A stretch of DNA of 64,000 nt, from assembly GCA_020854035.1 (NCBI GenBank), contig JADZGE010000004.1:1-64000 (forward strand), written 5' to 3'. How positions within the stretch are numbered: the stretch's first letter is position 1; every line of letters starts with the position of its first letter. This stretch comes from Burkholderiales bacterium (GTDB taxonomy: Bacteria; Pseudomonadota; Gammaproteobacteria; Burkholderiales; SG8-41). A model generated the notes under the pieces. That model worked only from the letters and a program-made list of their open reading frames with translations. It made no database searches and had not been told where the DNA came from. The position numbers were made by a program, and so were the translations under genes. Below are positions 24,684-34,030 of the stretch, piece after piece.

Positions 24684-27600
24684 ATGCTGTGGGGCATGCC
24701 ATACGCGCTTTTCGCGTTGCTCGCGGCGGTGCCCCTCATCGTGTTCCTGCACGGCCGCAGGCCGGGGGGGCGAAGGGTGCGCACGACCGCGCTCTTCATC
24801 TGGGAGCGCGTCCTGAACGAGCGGCCGCTCGCGACGCGGCTCGGCTGGTTCCTGCGCCGCAACCTCCTCCTCGTCCTGCAGCTCCTCGCCGCGGTCCTGC
24901 TGGTCGCGGCGCTCGCGGAGCCGGCGCTCACCCGGTTTGGCGCCTCCCCCGGCGACACCGTCGTCGTCATGGATCTCACCGCCAGCATGAAGGCCCGGGG
25001 CACCGCCGGCACGCGCTTCGACGCCGCGCGCCGTGAATTCCTGTCGCTCGTCGACGCGCTGCCCGCGGGCGGCAGGATGATGCTGATCGGAGCGGGCGCC
25101 GAGTTCCGCCTGATCGTGCCTTTCACCGGCGACCGGCAACGGCTGCGGGAGGCGGGCCGCGAGCTCGCCCCCTCCGATGCCGCCGGCGCGGTGAAGGACG
25201 CCGTCCTGCTCGCCCATGCGTTCCTGCGCAAGGGCGATCGCGACCGGATCGTCGTCATCAGCGACGGTGCGTTCGACGGCGCGGAGGAACTTGCCCGGGA
25301 ATCCGCGCGGGTGCGCCTGATCCCGGTTCGCGGCGGCACGCAGAACGTCGGCATCGTCTCGCTCGCGCTCAGGCGCCGGCCGGAGGGCGCGGGGCGCCAC
25401 GAGGTGATGGCGCACGTGCGCAATTTCGGCACGGCCGCGGTGCGCGTGCCGCTCACCATCTCGCTGGGCTCGACGCTCGTTGCCCGCGAGGAACTCGTCC
25501 TCGAACCCGGCGCCCGGCGCGTGATCGTGCGTCCCTGGAAGGGCGATCCCGCCGGGACGCTCGTCGCCGCCCTCGAGATCGACGACGATTTCGCCACCGA
25601 CAACCGCGCGGTACTCACGACGGGGGCCGCGCCGCCGCTGCGACTGCTCTACGTCGGCCCCGGCAACCCCGCCCTCGCGCGACTGCTGCGGGTATTCCCC
25701 GACGTGCAGTTCAGCGCCGTGACCGACTGGGAGGAAGTCGCCGCGCGGGGCGAGGCCGGGCGGGCGGGCGGCGGCTACGATGCGATCATTTTCGACCGTG
25801 TCGCGGTGCCCGAGCTCACCGAGGGCAACGTGATCCTCGTCAACACGACGGCGCCGAACCTGCCGCTTGGCGTCCTCGGCGAGGCGCGGAACCCGCGCGT
25901 CACCGGGGCGCTGGCGCGGCACCCGGTGACCGCCGGTGTCAATCTCGCCGACCTCGCCGTGCGCGCCGCGCTGCGCGTATCGGCGCAGGGCGAGAGCGTG
26001 GTGCTGGCGCGGGGGACGGACGGCCCGCTCCTCGTGGCTTTCGAACGGGCGAGGCTGCGGGCACTTTTCATCGGTTTCGACCTCGCGGCCTCCGATCTCC
26101 CCTACCGCGTGGCGTTCCCGCTACTGTTCCACAACGCCTTCGAGTGGTTCCGGCCGGGGCGTGGCGAGTTTCCCGCGGAGAGCGCGCGCGCCGGCGCCGC
26201 CTTGCCGCTCTTCGCCGCGCCCGGTGATCGCGAAGTCGAGGTGACCACGCCGTCGGGCCGGAAGGAGAAGCTGGCGGTGAGCGCGAACCCGCTTGTGTTC
26301 GGCGATACCCTGGAGGCGGGGGTCTACGCCTACCGGAGCGCCGGGCGCGAAGGACGGTTCGCGGTCAATCTGTTCGACGAGGCGGAATCCGATATCCGGT
26401 CCCGCATCGGCTCCGCGGCCACCGGCGAACCCGCCGGGGAGCCAGGCGAAGGCGGCGCGAACGGGGGCCTCGAGCTCTGGCCCTTCCTGCTCCCGGCGGT
26501 GCTTCTCCTCTTCCTCGTCGAGATCGCGTTCGCCCGCCGCGCGGGGCTCGCGGCGCTGCCCTTCCTGTTGCGCGCCGCCGCGCTCGCCACGCTCGCCGCG
26601 GCCTGCGTGAATCCGCGGATGTTCCGCGGCGGCGAGGCGCTCGACGTCATACTGAGCGTCGATGTCTCGCGCAGCGTGGGGCAGGAGGGGACGGACATGG
26701 CGCGCGGCCTGCTGGACGAGGTGCGCCGCGTGAAGGGCGCGGACACCCGCACCGGGTTGCTGACGTTCGCGCGCACGCCGGAATGGGAGTTCCTGCCGCG
26801 GCGCGAGCTTCCGCCGGCGGAGCCCGCCGCGCGCCTCGACCGCGATGCAACCGATCTTCAGTCGGCGCTGCGCGCGGCGCTCGCGCAGCTCGGCGAGGGG
26901 CGCGAAGGCAGGATCCTCGTGGTCTCGGACGGCAACGAGAATCGCGGTTCGAGCGCCCGCCTGGTGCCGCTCCTGCGCTCGCGTGGAACGCAGGTCTGGA
27001 CGCTGCCCGTGAATCTCGCGCGCGGGCGCAACGAGGTCTTCGTGAGCGAGCTTGCGCTGCCCGGCCGGGTGGACAGCGCCGAGGCGTTCCCGGTGTCGGG
27101 AAGGATCGAGAGCCTGCGCGCCGCTCCCGCCCGCGTCACGCTGCTGCGCGACGGCGTTCCGGTCGGCGAGCGCGAGCTCGCGCTGCGGGCGGGCACCAAC
27201 GAGGTCGGCTTCGGCGACAGCCTCGGCGAGCGCGGTAGCCATGGTTACGAGCTCGTGGTCGAGGCGCAGGACGACACTTTCGCCGAGAACAACCTCCTGC
27301 AGGGCGTCGTCGAAGTGAGGGGTCCGCCGCGCGTGCTGCTCGTCTCCTCCGAGCCGGAGAGCCAGCGCTTCCTCGCCCGCGCGCTGCGGGTTCAGGGCTA
27401 CGCCGTCGTGGAGTCGGCGCCGGAAGCGAGCACCTTCGCGCTGCCCGAACTCGCCTCGTACGACCTCCTGGTGCTGGATAACGTGCCGGCATTCCAGCTG
27501 ACGCACGCCAAGATGGAGAACGTCGAGACCTACGTCCGCGATCTCGGCGGCGGCCTGCTGGTCGTGGGCGGCTCGCGCAGCTACGGGGCCGGCGGCTATC

Positions 27601-29093
27601 TCCGCACGCCGCTCGAGCGCGTCCTGCCGGTCGACATGCGGCCCCCGGCGCGTCTCGACCTGCCGCACGTGGCACTCGTGTTCGTCATCGACAAGTCGGG
27701 CAGCATGGGCGTGGGCGCGGAAGGCGGCACCAAGCTCGATCTCGCGAAGGCGGCGGCGATCGCGGCCGCGGACATCATGAATCCCGCCGACCAGATCGGC
27801 ATCCTCTCGTTCGACGCGGCGTGGAACTGGACGGTGCCCTTCCGGCGCGTCGGCAGGGGCGAGTGGGTGAGCGGCAGCTTCGCGGCGCTGCGCTCCGACG
27901 GCGGGACGGACCTCTACAAGGCGATGGTCGAGGCGCGGCGCGCGATCCTCGAGAAGGACGCCGCGGTGAAGCACGTCATCGTGCTCTCGGACGGGCTTGC
28001 CGAGAAGGCGGACTTTCAGCCGCTCGTCCGGGAACTGGCGGCGGCCGGCGTCACCGTGTCGACGGTGTCGGTGGGAGAGGACGCCGACTCGAAGCTGCTG
28101 GCGGAGATCGCGCGCGAGGGCCGGGGCCGCGGTTACGTCGCCGTCGATCCGCAGCTCGTTCCGCGGATCTTCACCGCCGAGACGCTGCTCGTCTCGCGCG
28201 ATCTCCTGATCGAGAAGACGGTCGCGCCGCGGCTGGCGGCGGGGGCCGGGCCGCTCCGGGGTATCGCGCCCGACACCCTGCCGGCGCTGCGCGGCTACGT
28301 CCTCACCTACCCCAAGCCGCGCGCGGAACGCCTCATGAGCGCGGGCGAGGATCCGCTGCTCGTCTCTTGGCGCTACGGACTCGGCCGGGTCATGGCGTTT
28401 ACCTCCGATTTGAGCGGGCGCTGGGGCAGGGACTGGGCGGCGTGGCGGGGACTGCCCCTGTGGGCAGGACAGATCGCGCGCGTCACGATGCGGCGCACGC
28501 TCGAGAGCGGCGTGCGCGCCGAGTTTCATGCCGAGGGCGGCGCGGTGCGGATCGTGGCGGACTTCGTTTCGGGCGAGGGCGGCTTCGTGAACGAGTTGAA
28601 GCTGCATGCGAGGATCGCGGGGCCCGATCGCACGACACAGCACGAGGCCCTGCTCCAGAGCGCGCCGGGGCGTTACGAGGGGACGTTCGCTCCGGCCGGT
28701 CGCGGCATCCACCTCGTGACCCTCTTCGCGGAGGGCGGCGCGGCGGAGGCGCCCTCCGCCGTGGTGACCATTCCCTATGTCGCGCCGTACCCGGGCGAGT
28801 ACCGCGAACTCAGGCCCAACCTCGCGTTGCTTGCCCGTCTCGCGGCGGAGACGGGTGGCGAGACGCTCGATCCGGACGATCCGGCGGCGGGGCTGCGCCG
28901 CCTCTACACGCCGTCGCCCGGCCGTGCCTCGCGGGGCAGCGACAGCTGGCGGGCCCTCGCGGGTGTGGCGCTGCTCCTCTTTCTTGCGGACCTCGTGGCG
29001 AGAAGTTCGCCGCGACGCGCGCGTCCTTCGGCGCGCTCGCGGCCGCGGGAGGAAGGCGAGGCCGCCGGTGAAAGCCGCTCAGCGGCGGCTTAA
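24684..29093 (+). CDS. giant BatA-like protein with three VWA-type domains
   Basis: At 1469 residues this is the end gene of the MoxR operon. The N-terminus is BatA-like, with two membrane helices (PYALFALLAAVPLIVFLHG and NLLLVLQLLAAVLLVAALAEP). A first VWA-like domain begins at VVVMDLTASM (D97, D-x-T-x-S). Helices follow at about 595-635. A second VWA has VILSVDVSRSVG (D660). A GATase-like segment with GGGLLVVGGSRSYGAGGY comes next, then a third VWA, FVIDKSGSMG (D1003), with full metal-site consensus, and a last helix near 1430. It looks like a fusion of a BatA-type protein with the larger VWA/GATase-like membrane protein. The stop overlaps the convergent LeuD-like gene. Confidence 0.85.
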   Translation: MLWGMPYALFALLAAVPLIVFLHGRRPGGRRVRTTALFIWERVLNERPLATRLGWFLRRNLLLVLQLLAAVLLVAALAEPALTRFGASPGDTVVVMDLTASMKARGTAGTRFDAARREFLSLVDALPAGGRMMLIGAGAEFRLIVPFTGDRQRLREAGRELAPSDAAGAVKDAVLLAHAFLRKGDRDRIVVISDGAFDGAEELARESARVRLIPVRGGTQNVGIVSLALRRRPEGAGRHEVMAHVRNFGTAAVRVPLTISLGSTLVAREELVLEPGARRVIVRPWKGDPAGTLVAALEIDDDFATDNRAVLTTGAAPPLRLLYVGPGNPALARLLRVFPDVQFSAVTDWEEVAARGEAGRAGGGYDAIIFDRVAVPELTEGNVILVNTTAPNLPLGVLGEARNPRVTGALARHPVTAGVNLADLAVRAALRVSAQGESVVLARGTDGPLLVAFERARLRALFIGFDLAASDLPYRVAFPLLFHNAFEWFRPGRGEFPAESARAGAALPLFAAPGDREVEVTTPSGRKEKLAVSANPLVFGDTLEAGVYAYRSAGREGRFAVNLFDEAESDIRSRIGSAATGEPAGEPGEGGANGGLELWPFLLPAVLLLFLVEIAFARRAGLAALPFLLRAAALATLAAACVNPRMFRGGEALDVILSVDVSRSVGQEGTDMARGLLDEVRRVKGADTRTGLLTFARTPEWEFLPRRELPPAEPAARLDRDATDLQSALRAALAQLGEGREGRILVVSDGNENRGSSARLVPLLRSRGTQVWTLPVNLARGRNEVFVSELALPGRVDSAEAFPVSGRIESLRAAPARVTLLRDGVPVGERELALRAGTNEVGFGDSLGERGSHGYELVVEAQDDTFAENNLLQGVVEVRGPPRVLLVSSEPESQRFLARALRVQGYAVVESAPEASTFALPELASYDLLVLDNVPAFQLTHAKMENVETYVRDLGGGLLVVGGSRSYGAGGYLRTPLERVLPVDMRPPARLDLPHVALVFVIDKSGSMGVGAEGGTKLDLAKAAAIAAADIMNPADQIGILSFDAAWNWTVPFRRVGRGEWVSGSFAALRSDGGTDLYKAMVEARRAILEKDAAVKHVIVLSDGLAEKADFQPLVRELAAAGVTVSTVSVGEDADSKLLAEIAREGRGRGYVAVDPQLVPRIFTAETLLVSRDLLIEKTVAPRLAAGAGPLRGIAPDTLPALRGYVLTYPKPRAERLMSAGEDPLLVSWRYGLGRVMAFTSDLSGRWGRDWAAWRGLPLWAGQIARVTMRRTLESGVRAEFHAEGGAVRIVADFVSGEGGFVNELKLHARIAGPDRTTQHEALLQSAPGRYEGTFAPAGRGIHLVTLFAEGGAAEAPSAVVTIPYVAPYPGEYRELRPNLALLARLAAETGGETLDPDDPAAGLRRLYTPSPGRASRGSDSWRALAGVALLLFLADLVARSSPRRARPSARSRPREEGEAAGESRSAAA

Positions 29094-29632
29094 GGGGCGT
29101 TCACGGCCCCGTTTCGCCGGGTCTCCCACCACTTCCTGAGCCAGCCGCTCGTGCCGCCCAGCGCGACCATCTCGCGCAGCGCCTGCGGCAGCGGCGGGTA
29201 CTCGCGCGTCACGCCGCGCGTGTGGTTCACGAAGAGTCCGGTCGAGAAATCCACTTCGAGTTCGTCGCCGGTCTCGCAGGTGCCGCTCGCCCCGGGGCAA
29301 TCGGTCATCGTGGGCAGGCCCACGCCGATCGCCGCGCGATAGGCGAGGAACGGCATGGATTCGCAGACGAGGCCGAGCCCCAGCGCCTGCATGGCAATGT
29401 AGCCGTTCATCTTCGGTCCCATGCCGAAGTTGCGGCCCGCGACGATGATGTCGCCCGGCCGGGCGCGAGCGTGAAAGCCCGGGTCGGTTTCCTCGAACAG
29501 ATGCGCAACGAGATCCTTCGGGTCGAAAAAGCGTCCCGCGATGAAGCTGTTGGGGATGACGCCGCCGGCGTGGGGAACGTCATGGCCGAGGCGGTAGCAG
29601 CGGCCCGCGAGGCGCCAGTGGAATTCGCTCAT
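29090..29632 (-). CDS. 3-isopropylmalate dehydratase small-subunit-like protein (LeuD family)
   Basis: This 180-residue protein has the swivelling-domain marks of the aconitase superfamily small subunit: GRCYRLGHDVPHAGGVIPNSFI, IIVAGRNFGMGPKMNGYIAMQALGLG and DELEVDFSTGLFVNH. The usual GRNFGxGSSR motif reads GRNFGMGPKM, so the substrate-binding SSR triplet is changed. It sits downstream of the large subunit (about 79 bases) on the same strand. With no leuA/leuB nearby, a catabolic hydro-lyase role (for example on a methylated or oxidised dicarboxylate) is more likely than leucine synthesis. Confidence 0.8.
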   Translation of the reverse strand: MSEFHWRLAGRCYRLGHDVPHAGGVIPNSFIAGRFFDPKDLVAHLFEETDPGFHARARPGDIIVAGRNFGMGPKMNGYIAMQALGLGLVCESMPFLAYRAAIGVGLPTMTDCPGASGTCETGDELEVDFSTGLFVNHTRGVTREYPPLPQALREMVALGGTSGWLRKWWETRRNGAVNAP

Positions 29633-29710
29633 GCTGCAACCCTCCGTGACCGGGGACCGGAGGCGGGCAACCCGGGGCCCAGGACCGGGTACGGGGGACC
29701 GGAATGCATC

Positions 29711-31003
29711 TCAACGCCCGTGTCGCCGCTCATCGAGCAGTACCCGGGGATCGGTGATCCGGCCCGTCACGGCGGAAGCGGCGACGGTGGCCGGGCTGCC
29801 GAGGTAGATTTCGGCGTCTTTCGCCCCCATGCGGCCGGGCGCGTTGGCGGTGGCGGTGCCGATCGAGACTTCGCCCGAGTGCAGGAGTCCCATCCGGCCG
29901 CTCGCGCACGGCCCGCAGCCCGCCGGCAGCACGAACGCCCCGGCTTCCTGGAACACTTCCAGCAGGCCCTCGCGCCGCATGCGGTGCGTCGAATCCTCGG
30001 AGCCGGGCGTGACGAGCAGGCGCACGCCGCCGGCGACGCGGCGCCCGCGCAGGATGTCCGCCGCGACTTCCAGGTCCTCGTACATGCCCGAGCCGCACGA
30101 GCCGATGAAGGCGTGATCGACGGGCGTGCCCGCCACCCCGGCGAGATCCACCGCGCGGTGCGGGCCGCCCGGGAGCGCGACCTGCGGCTCGAGGCGGGAC
30201 ACGTCCATCTCGACGCACGCGTCGTAGTCCGCGTCCGGATCGGGATATACCGGCGTGAACGGCCGGGTCGCGCGCTCGCGCGCCCATGCCACGATCGACT
30301 CCGAGGGCGGAAAGAAGACGCCGATCGCCCGCATCTCGGTGGGCGTGCTGCACAGGGCGACGCGCTGTGCGAGGGTGAACGCATCGAGATCGCCGGCGAA
30401 CTCCAGCACGCGGTAGTCGATGTCCACGCCGAAGGCGCCGCCGGGCGCGAGGTGCCTGCCGATCAGGTAGCCGAGGTCGCGGCCGTAGACGCCGGGCGGA
30501 AGCCGCCCCCGTATGGTGAGTTTCACGGTTCTCGGCACCAGCGTCCACGTCGTGCCGGTCGCGAGCACGCTCGCGATGTCGGCGCCGACGCGGATCGCGA
30601 GCGCGCCGATGCCGCCCGCATTCGTGCAGTGGCGGTCGTTGTCGAAATAGAACGTCCCGGGCAGCACGATGCCGCGCTCCATGGGGAAGATGTGGCCGTG
30701 CCCGCCGCGCCCGGCGTCGTAGAAATGCCTGACGCCCCATGCCCGGGCCGCCTTGCGGTTGAACGCGCCGCGCGCGACGGCGCGCTCGTTCAGGTACACC
30801 ACGTCGTGGTCGGTCACCATCAGCACGCGGTCCGGGTCGAACAGGCGGTCGATGCCGAGCGCGTCGAGGGTCTCCTTGGCGCCCATCACCACGCCGTCGT
30901 GGATCATCGCGAAATCGACCGCCGGGTGGACGATGTCGCCGGCGCGGGTGGCGGCAAGCCCGCTGGCGCGGGCGAGGATCCTTTCGGCCGCCGTCAATCC
31001 CAT
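29711..31003 (-). CDS. 3-isopropylmalate dehydratase/aconitase-family large subunit
   Basis: This is 430 residues from ATG 31003; an alternative ATG is at 31027. 4Fe-4S cysteine motifs are present: GSCGSGMYEDLEVAADIL and LPAGCGPCASG. A third comes earlier in NDRHCTNAGGIGALAIR. GVDIDYRVLEFAGD and the MGAKDAEIYLGSPATVAASA block near the C-terminus are typical of LeuC-type proteins. It catalyses reversible hydration/dehydration of a hydroxy-di- or tricarboxylate together with the small subunit. It is divergent from the Bug-type binding protein at 31093, suggesting joint control of uptake and breakdown of one compound. Confidence 0.85.
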   Translation of the reverse strand: MGLTAAERILARASGLAATRAGDIVHPAVDFAMIHDGVVMGAKETLDALGIDRLFDPDRVLMVTDHDVVYLNERAVARGAFNRKAARAWGVRHFYDAGRGGHGHIFPMERGIVLPGTFYFDNDRHCTNAGGIGALAIRVGADIASVLATGTTWTLVPRTVKLTIRGRLPPGVYGRDLGYLIGRHLAPGGAFGVDIDYRVLEFAGDLDAFTLAQRVALCSTPTEMRAIGVFFPPSESIVAWARERATRPFTPVYPDPDADYDACVEMDVSRLEPQVALPGGPHRAVDLAGVAGTPVDHAFIGSCGSGMYEDLEVAADILRGRRVAGGVRLLVTPGSEDSTHRMRREGLLEVFQEAGAFVLPAGCGPCASGRMGLLHSGEVSIGTATANAPGRMGAKDAEIYLGSPATVAASAVTGRITDPRVLLDERRHGR

Positions 31004-31030
31004 CGCGCGAGTATACGTGACCGGCATGCT

Positions 31031-31036
31031 ATAGTC
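31031..31036 (+). promoter_or_regulatory. candidate -10 box for the Bug gene
   Basis: GCTATAGTCGCG lies in the 89-base divergent space between the LeuC-like and Bug genes; TATAGT (31031-31036) is a good -10. No clear -35 is seen at 17 bases. The leader would be about 50 bases. Confidence 0.35.
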
Positions 31037-31092
31037 GCGAAGCCCGCCGGGGCGCGATCCGCGCGCCGGCCGGATTCGCGAAAGGAACGCGC

Positions 31093-32079
31093 ATGTCGGC
31101 ACTCAGGACGATCGTTGCGGCCGCGTTCCTCGCCACGGGCGCCGCCGCCGGGGCGGCCGCCGCGCAGCAGTGGAAGCCGGAGAAGGCGGTCGAGATCATC
31201 GCGCCCTCCGGCCCGGCAGGCACCACCGACCGCACGGCGCGCGTGATCGCCCGCATCGTCCAGAAGTACCGGTTCGTCGAGGTGCCGGTGAACGTCGTCA
31301 ACAAGCCCGGGGGCAGCGGCACCATCGGCTACAACTACCTCCACCAGCACTCCGGCGATCCCCATTTCCTCATCATCGGCACGAGCGGCTCGCTCAGCAA
31401 CTACATCGTGGGCACGGTCCCTTACAACCACAACGACTTCACCGCCGTGGCGATGCTCTTCGACGAGTGGATGAGCATCAACGTGCAGGCCGGCTCGCCG
31501 ATGAAGAACGGGCGCGAGTTCATGGAACGGATCCGGAAGAACCCGGAGGGGCTGCCGATCGGCATTTCCACCAGCCGCTCCGGCGGCAATTTCACCACGC
31601 TCATGACGGTGCTGCGCACCGGCGGCGTGGACATCAGGCGCGTCAAGACGGTCATCTTCCAGGGCGGGGGCGCGACCACGCAGGCGCTGCTCGGCGGTCA
31701 CGTCGAGGTCGTCAATACCGGTCCCGGCAACATGGTCGAGTTCCTGCGCGCGGGGAAGCTTCGCACCCTCGGCATCTCGGGACCCTCGCGCCTGTGGGGG
31801 CCGTTCGCCGACGTTCCCACCTGGGTCGAGCAGGGTGTCAAGGCCGTCGCGGGAAGCTGGCGCGGCATACAGGGAACGAAGGGGATGAGCGCGGCGCAGC
31901 TCGCGTTCTGGGACGGCGTCTTCCGCAGGATCGTCCAGACCGAGGAGTGGAAGCAGGACCTCGAGTCGAACTTCTGGGTGAACGCCTACGCGCCGGCCGC
32001 CGAGGCGAAGCGGATCTTCGACCGCGAGTTCGACGAATACAAGGTCATGCTGACCGAGCTCGGGATGGCGAAGCAGTAG
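31093..32079 (+). CDS. Bug/TctC-family periplasmic solute-binding protein
   Basis: This 328-residue protein has a signal peptide ending near AGAAAAQQ. The mature part has KAVEIIAPSGPAGTTDRTAR, VNVVNKPGGSGTIGYNY, VGTVPYNHNDFTAVAML and VIFQGGGATTQALLGGHVEV. The family block at PVNVVNKPGG and the VEVVNTGPGNMVEFL ligand loop are intact. It is a member of the subgroup that opens with APSGPAG rather than VPFPPGG. It is divergent from the LeuCD-like pair. No TctA/TctB genes accompany it; the ligand is unknown. Confidence 0.9.
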   Translation: MSALRTIVAAAFLATGAAAGAAAAQQWKPEKAVEIIAPSGPAGTTDRTARVIARIVQKYRFVEVPVNVVNKPGGSGTIGYNYLHQHSGDPHFLIIGTSGSLSNYIVGTVPYNHNDFTAVAMLFDEWMSINVQAGSPMKNGREFMERIRKNPEGLPIGISTSRSGGNFTTLMTVLRTGGVDIRRVKTVIFQGGGATTQALLGGHVEVVNTGPGNMVEFLRAGKLRTLGISGPSRLWGPFADVPTWVEQGVKAVAGSWRGIQGTKGMSAAQLAFWDGVFRRIVQTEEWKQDLESNFWVNAYAPAAEAKRIFDREFDEYKVMLTELGMAKQ

Positions 32080-32148
32080 GTTTCGTTTCGCCGGCGCGGC
32101 GCGGGTAGCGCGGAGACGCCCCCGGAGCCGGTATCGGCGCCGGCCCCG

Positions 32149-32562
32149 TCACGCCGGGTACTCCGGAAATCGCGGGTGCTCGTGGGGCTCCAGGTACCAC
32201 GGTGATTTCGAGCCCCAGAAGATGCTGTTCTGCGGGCGCTCGCCGGGGTCGCCGTCGAGGATGCCCGCCGGGATCAGCCAGTCGCCGCGGCCGGGCACTT
32301 CGTGCGGCACCCGCGTGCCGCAGGTCCCGCAGAACCAGACGGCGAAGCGCTCCGCGCCGGGCAGCCTGAAGCGCTTCACGGCGGCCTCCCCTGCGAGCCA
32401 CCCGAACTGCGCCTTCGGAACGAATATGTTCGACGCATGCGCGGAGCCCGAGGCCTTGCGGCAGCGCGAGCAGTGGCAGTAGCGGAAGGCGGAGTAGGGC
32501 GGTGCGATCTCGAACTTCACGGTCCCGCACAGGCAGCTTCCCCGGACGCTGGCGTCGGCCAT
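32149..32562 (-). CDS. GFA-family zinc protein
   Basis: This 137-residue protein has SVRGSCLCGTVKFEI, FRYCHCSRCRKASGSAHASN and FCGTCGTRVPHEV, the three zinc-binding blocks of the GFA/CENP-V fold. IPAGILDGDPGERPQNSIFW and SPWYLEP are typical of members annotated as formaldehyde-activating-like proteins. The role is unknown. It is the second GFA protein in the window (the other is at 16361-16768) but the two share only the metal ligands. Confidence 0.88.
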   Translation of the reverse strand: MADASVRGSCLCGTVKFEIAPPYSAFRYCHCSRCRKASGSAHASNIFVPKAQFGWLAGEAAVKRFRLPGAERFAVWFCGTCGTRVPHEVPGRGDWLIPAGILDGDPGERPQNSIFWGSKSPWYLEPHEHPRFPEYPA

Positions 32563-32660
32563 GTCGATGTCCTCCTGGTGATGAACGATGGGCGATGGAT
32601 GAATCGCGATCGGTGCTGGTCCGCGGGGCCCGGCGTGCGGCCATGGCCACGCGCTCCACG

Positions 32661-32930
32661 TCAGTGTTTCTGCCCCTGCTGCTGTTGCTGCTGTTCCTGC
32701 TGCAGCGCCGCGATGACGCGCTGGCGCTTGACCTCGATCTCCTTCGCGAACCCGGGGTGGCGCTGCTCCACGAAGCCCGTGGCGAGCCCGAGCTTGAGCA
32801 GCGCGACCGCGAAGGTCGCGGAGAGGTCGTCGAGATCGGGACTTTTCTTCGCGAGGAGGATCGCCTCGATCGTCTCGTCGAAGAGCTGGTCCATCGCGTC
32901 GTTCAGTTCCGGGTCAAAGAGCTTGGTCAT
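32661..32930 (-). CDS. small helical protein with Gln-rich tail
   Basis: This is 89 residues from ATG 32930 (an upstream in-frame start at 32951 is possible). It is mostly helical, with a first half TKLFDPELNDAMDQLFDETI and a tail of QQEQQQQQQGQKH encoded by CTG/TTG-type repeats on the other strand. No family is recognised. The start of the protein (acidic, with a short hydrophobic helix around LSATFAVALLKLGL) could mediate protein contacts. It lies between the GFA and dehydrogenase genes on the same strand. Confidence 0.5.
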   Translation of the reverse strand: MTKLFDPELNDAMDQLFDETIEAILLAKKSPDLDDLSATFAVALLKLGLATGFVEQRHPGFAKEIEVKRQRVIAALQQEQQQQQQGQKH

Positions 32931-33044
32931 GGGTCTCGCTACTCCGGTCATGAGTGATCGGTGTTCGTGAGCGGTGAAGCTTCCGGCGCAGTCCGGCTGT
33001 CGCGCCCCGCGCTCCGCCGCCGCGGAAGGATCGCGGATCGCCGA

Positions 33045-34025
33045 TCACGTCCTTCTTCGTGCCAGCGCCTCCGGGTTGACGATACTCACCGGTCGTCCGG
33101 ACAGGAAAGCCGATATGTTGTCGAACGCCTGGCCGAAATAGCTCTCGTAGGTATCCTGCGTGAGCCATGCCGTGTGCGGCGTGCACAGGACGTTGTCCAT
33201 CTTCAAGAGCGGGTGCTCGCCGTTCACCACGGGCTCGTTCTCGTACACGTCCACCGCGGCGTAACCGGGCCGTCCCCCGCGCAGCGCGTCGACCAGTGCG
33301 TCGGGCGCGACCAGCGCGGCGCGCGCCGTGTTCACGAAGAGGGCGGTCGGCTTCATGCGGGCGAGATCCGCCGCCGTGACCGCTCCGCGCGTCGCCTCCG
33401 TCATGCGCAGCAGCACGCACAGTACATCGGCCCGCTCGAAGAGTTCTTCCTTCGAGGCCGCCGGCTCGTAGCCGGCGCAACGTGCCGCGGCGAGCGAGGC
33501 CTCGCGCCCGTGCACCAGCACCCGCATGCCGAAGCTCGCGCCCGTCGCGGCAACGAGCACGCCGATCCTGCCGAGGCCGTAGATGCCGAGGGTCCGGCCA
33601 TGGAGGGATCCGCCGAACGAGGCGCGCAGGCCGCCGCGCTTCATGAGCGCCGTCTCCTCGGGTATGCGCCGCAGCGAGGAGAGGATCAGCGCCCAGGTGT
33701 GCTCGGATACCGTGTGCGGCGAATCGTGCGTGCCATGCGCGACCGGGATGCCGCGCTCGGTGCATGCCGCGACATCGATGTGATGGGTGCTGCGCCCCGT
33801 CTGGCTGATGAGCGCAAGGCGCGGCAGCCGCTCGATGATCTCGCGCGTGTAGCGGCTGCGCTCGCGTATGGGCACGATCACCTCCGCGTCGCGCAGGCAA
33901 GCGATGAGCCGTTCCGGGGCCGGTGCGACCTCGCGGGAGATGCGCACGTCGTGCCCGGAAAGCCGCGCGAGGCAGGCGAGGCCCGCCACGCGGTCGTGGT
34001 AGTCGTCGGGGATGGCGACGATCAT
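33045..34025 (-). CDS. D-2-hydroxyacid dehydrogenase family protein
   Basis: This is 326 residues from ATG 34025, directly after a -10 box. The Rossmann motif GRTLGIYGLGRIGVLVA lies in the middle. Catalytic residues are the Arg in LFVNTARAALV, the Glu in DVYENEP and the His in LCTPHTAWLT. The substrate loop reads ISQTGRSTHHIDV. These match the D-isomer-specific 2-hydroxyacid dehydrogenase family (phosphoglycerate-dehydrogenase-like). The substrate is not predictable. It is divergent from the hybrid histidine kinase, with the two starts under 50 bases apart. Confidence 0.92.
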   Translation of the reverse strand: MIVAIPDDYHDRVAGLACLARLSGHDVRISREVAPAPERLIACLRDAEVIVPIRERSRYTREIIERLPRLALISQTGRSTHHIDVAACTERGIPVAHGTHDSPHTVSEHTWALILSSLRRIPEETALMKRGGLRASFGGSLHGRTLGIYGLGRIGVLVAATGASFGMRVLVHGREASLAAARCAGYEPAASKEELFERADVLCVLLRMTEATRGAVTAADLARMKPTALFVNTARAALVAPDALVDALRGGRPGYAAVDVYENEPVVNGEHPLLKMDNVLCTPHTAWLTQDTYESYFGQAFDNISAFLSGRPVSIVNPEALARRRT

Positions 34026-34030
34026 GACCG

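Noticed and set aside
26121..28712. 863-residue reverse frame inside the VWA fusion gene
   Set aside because: Low-complexity Arg/Ala/Gly/His composition typical of antisense frames in GC-rich genes; the forward frame has three VWA motifs.
32661..32720. CAG/CTG-like repeat as a microsatellite element
   Set aside because: It encodes the Gln-rich tail of a small protein and is short and imperfect; no expansion or flanking structure suggests a repeat element.
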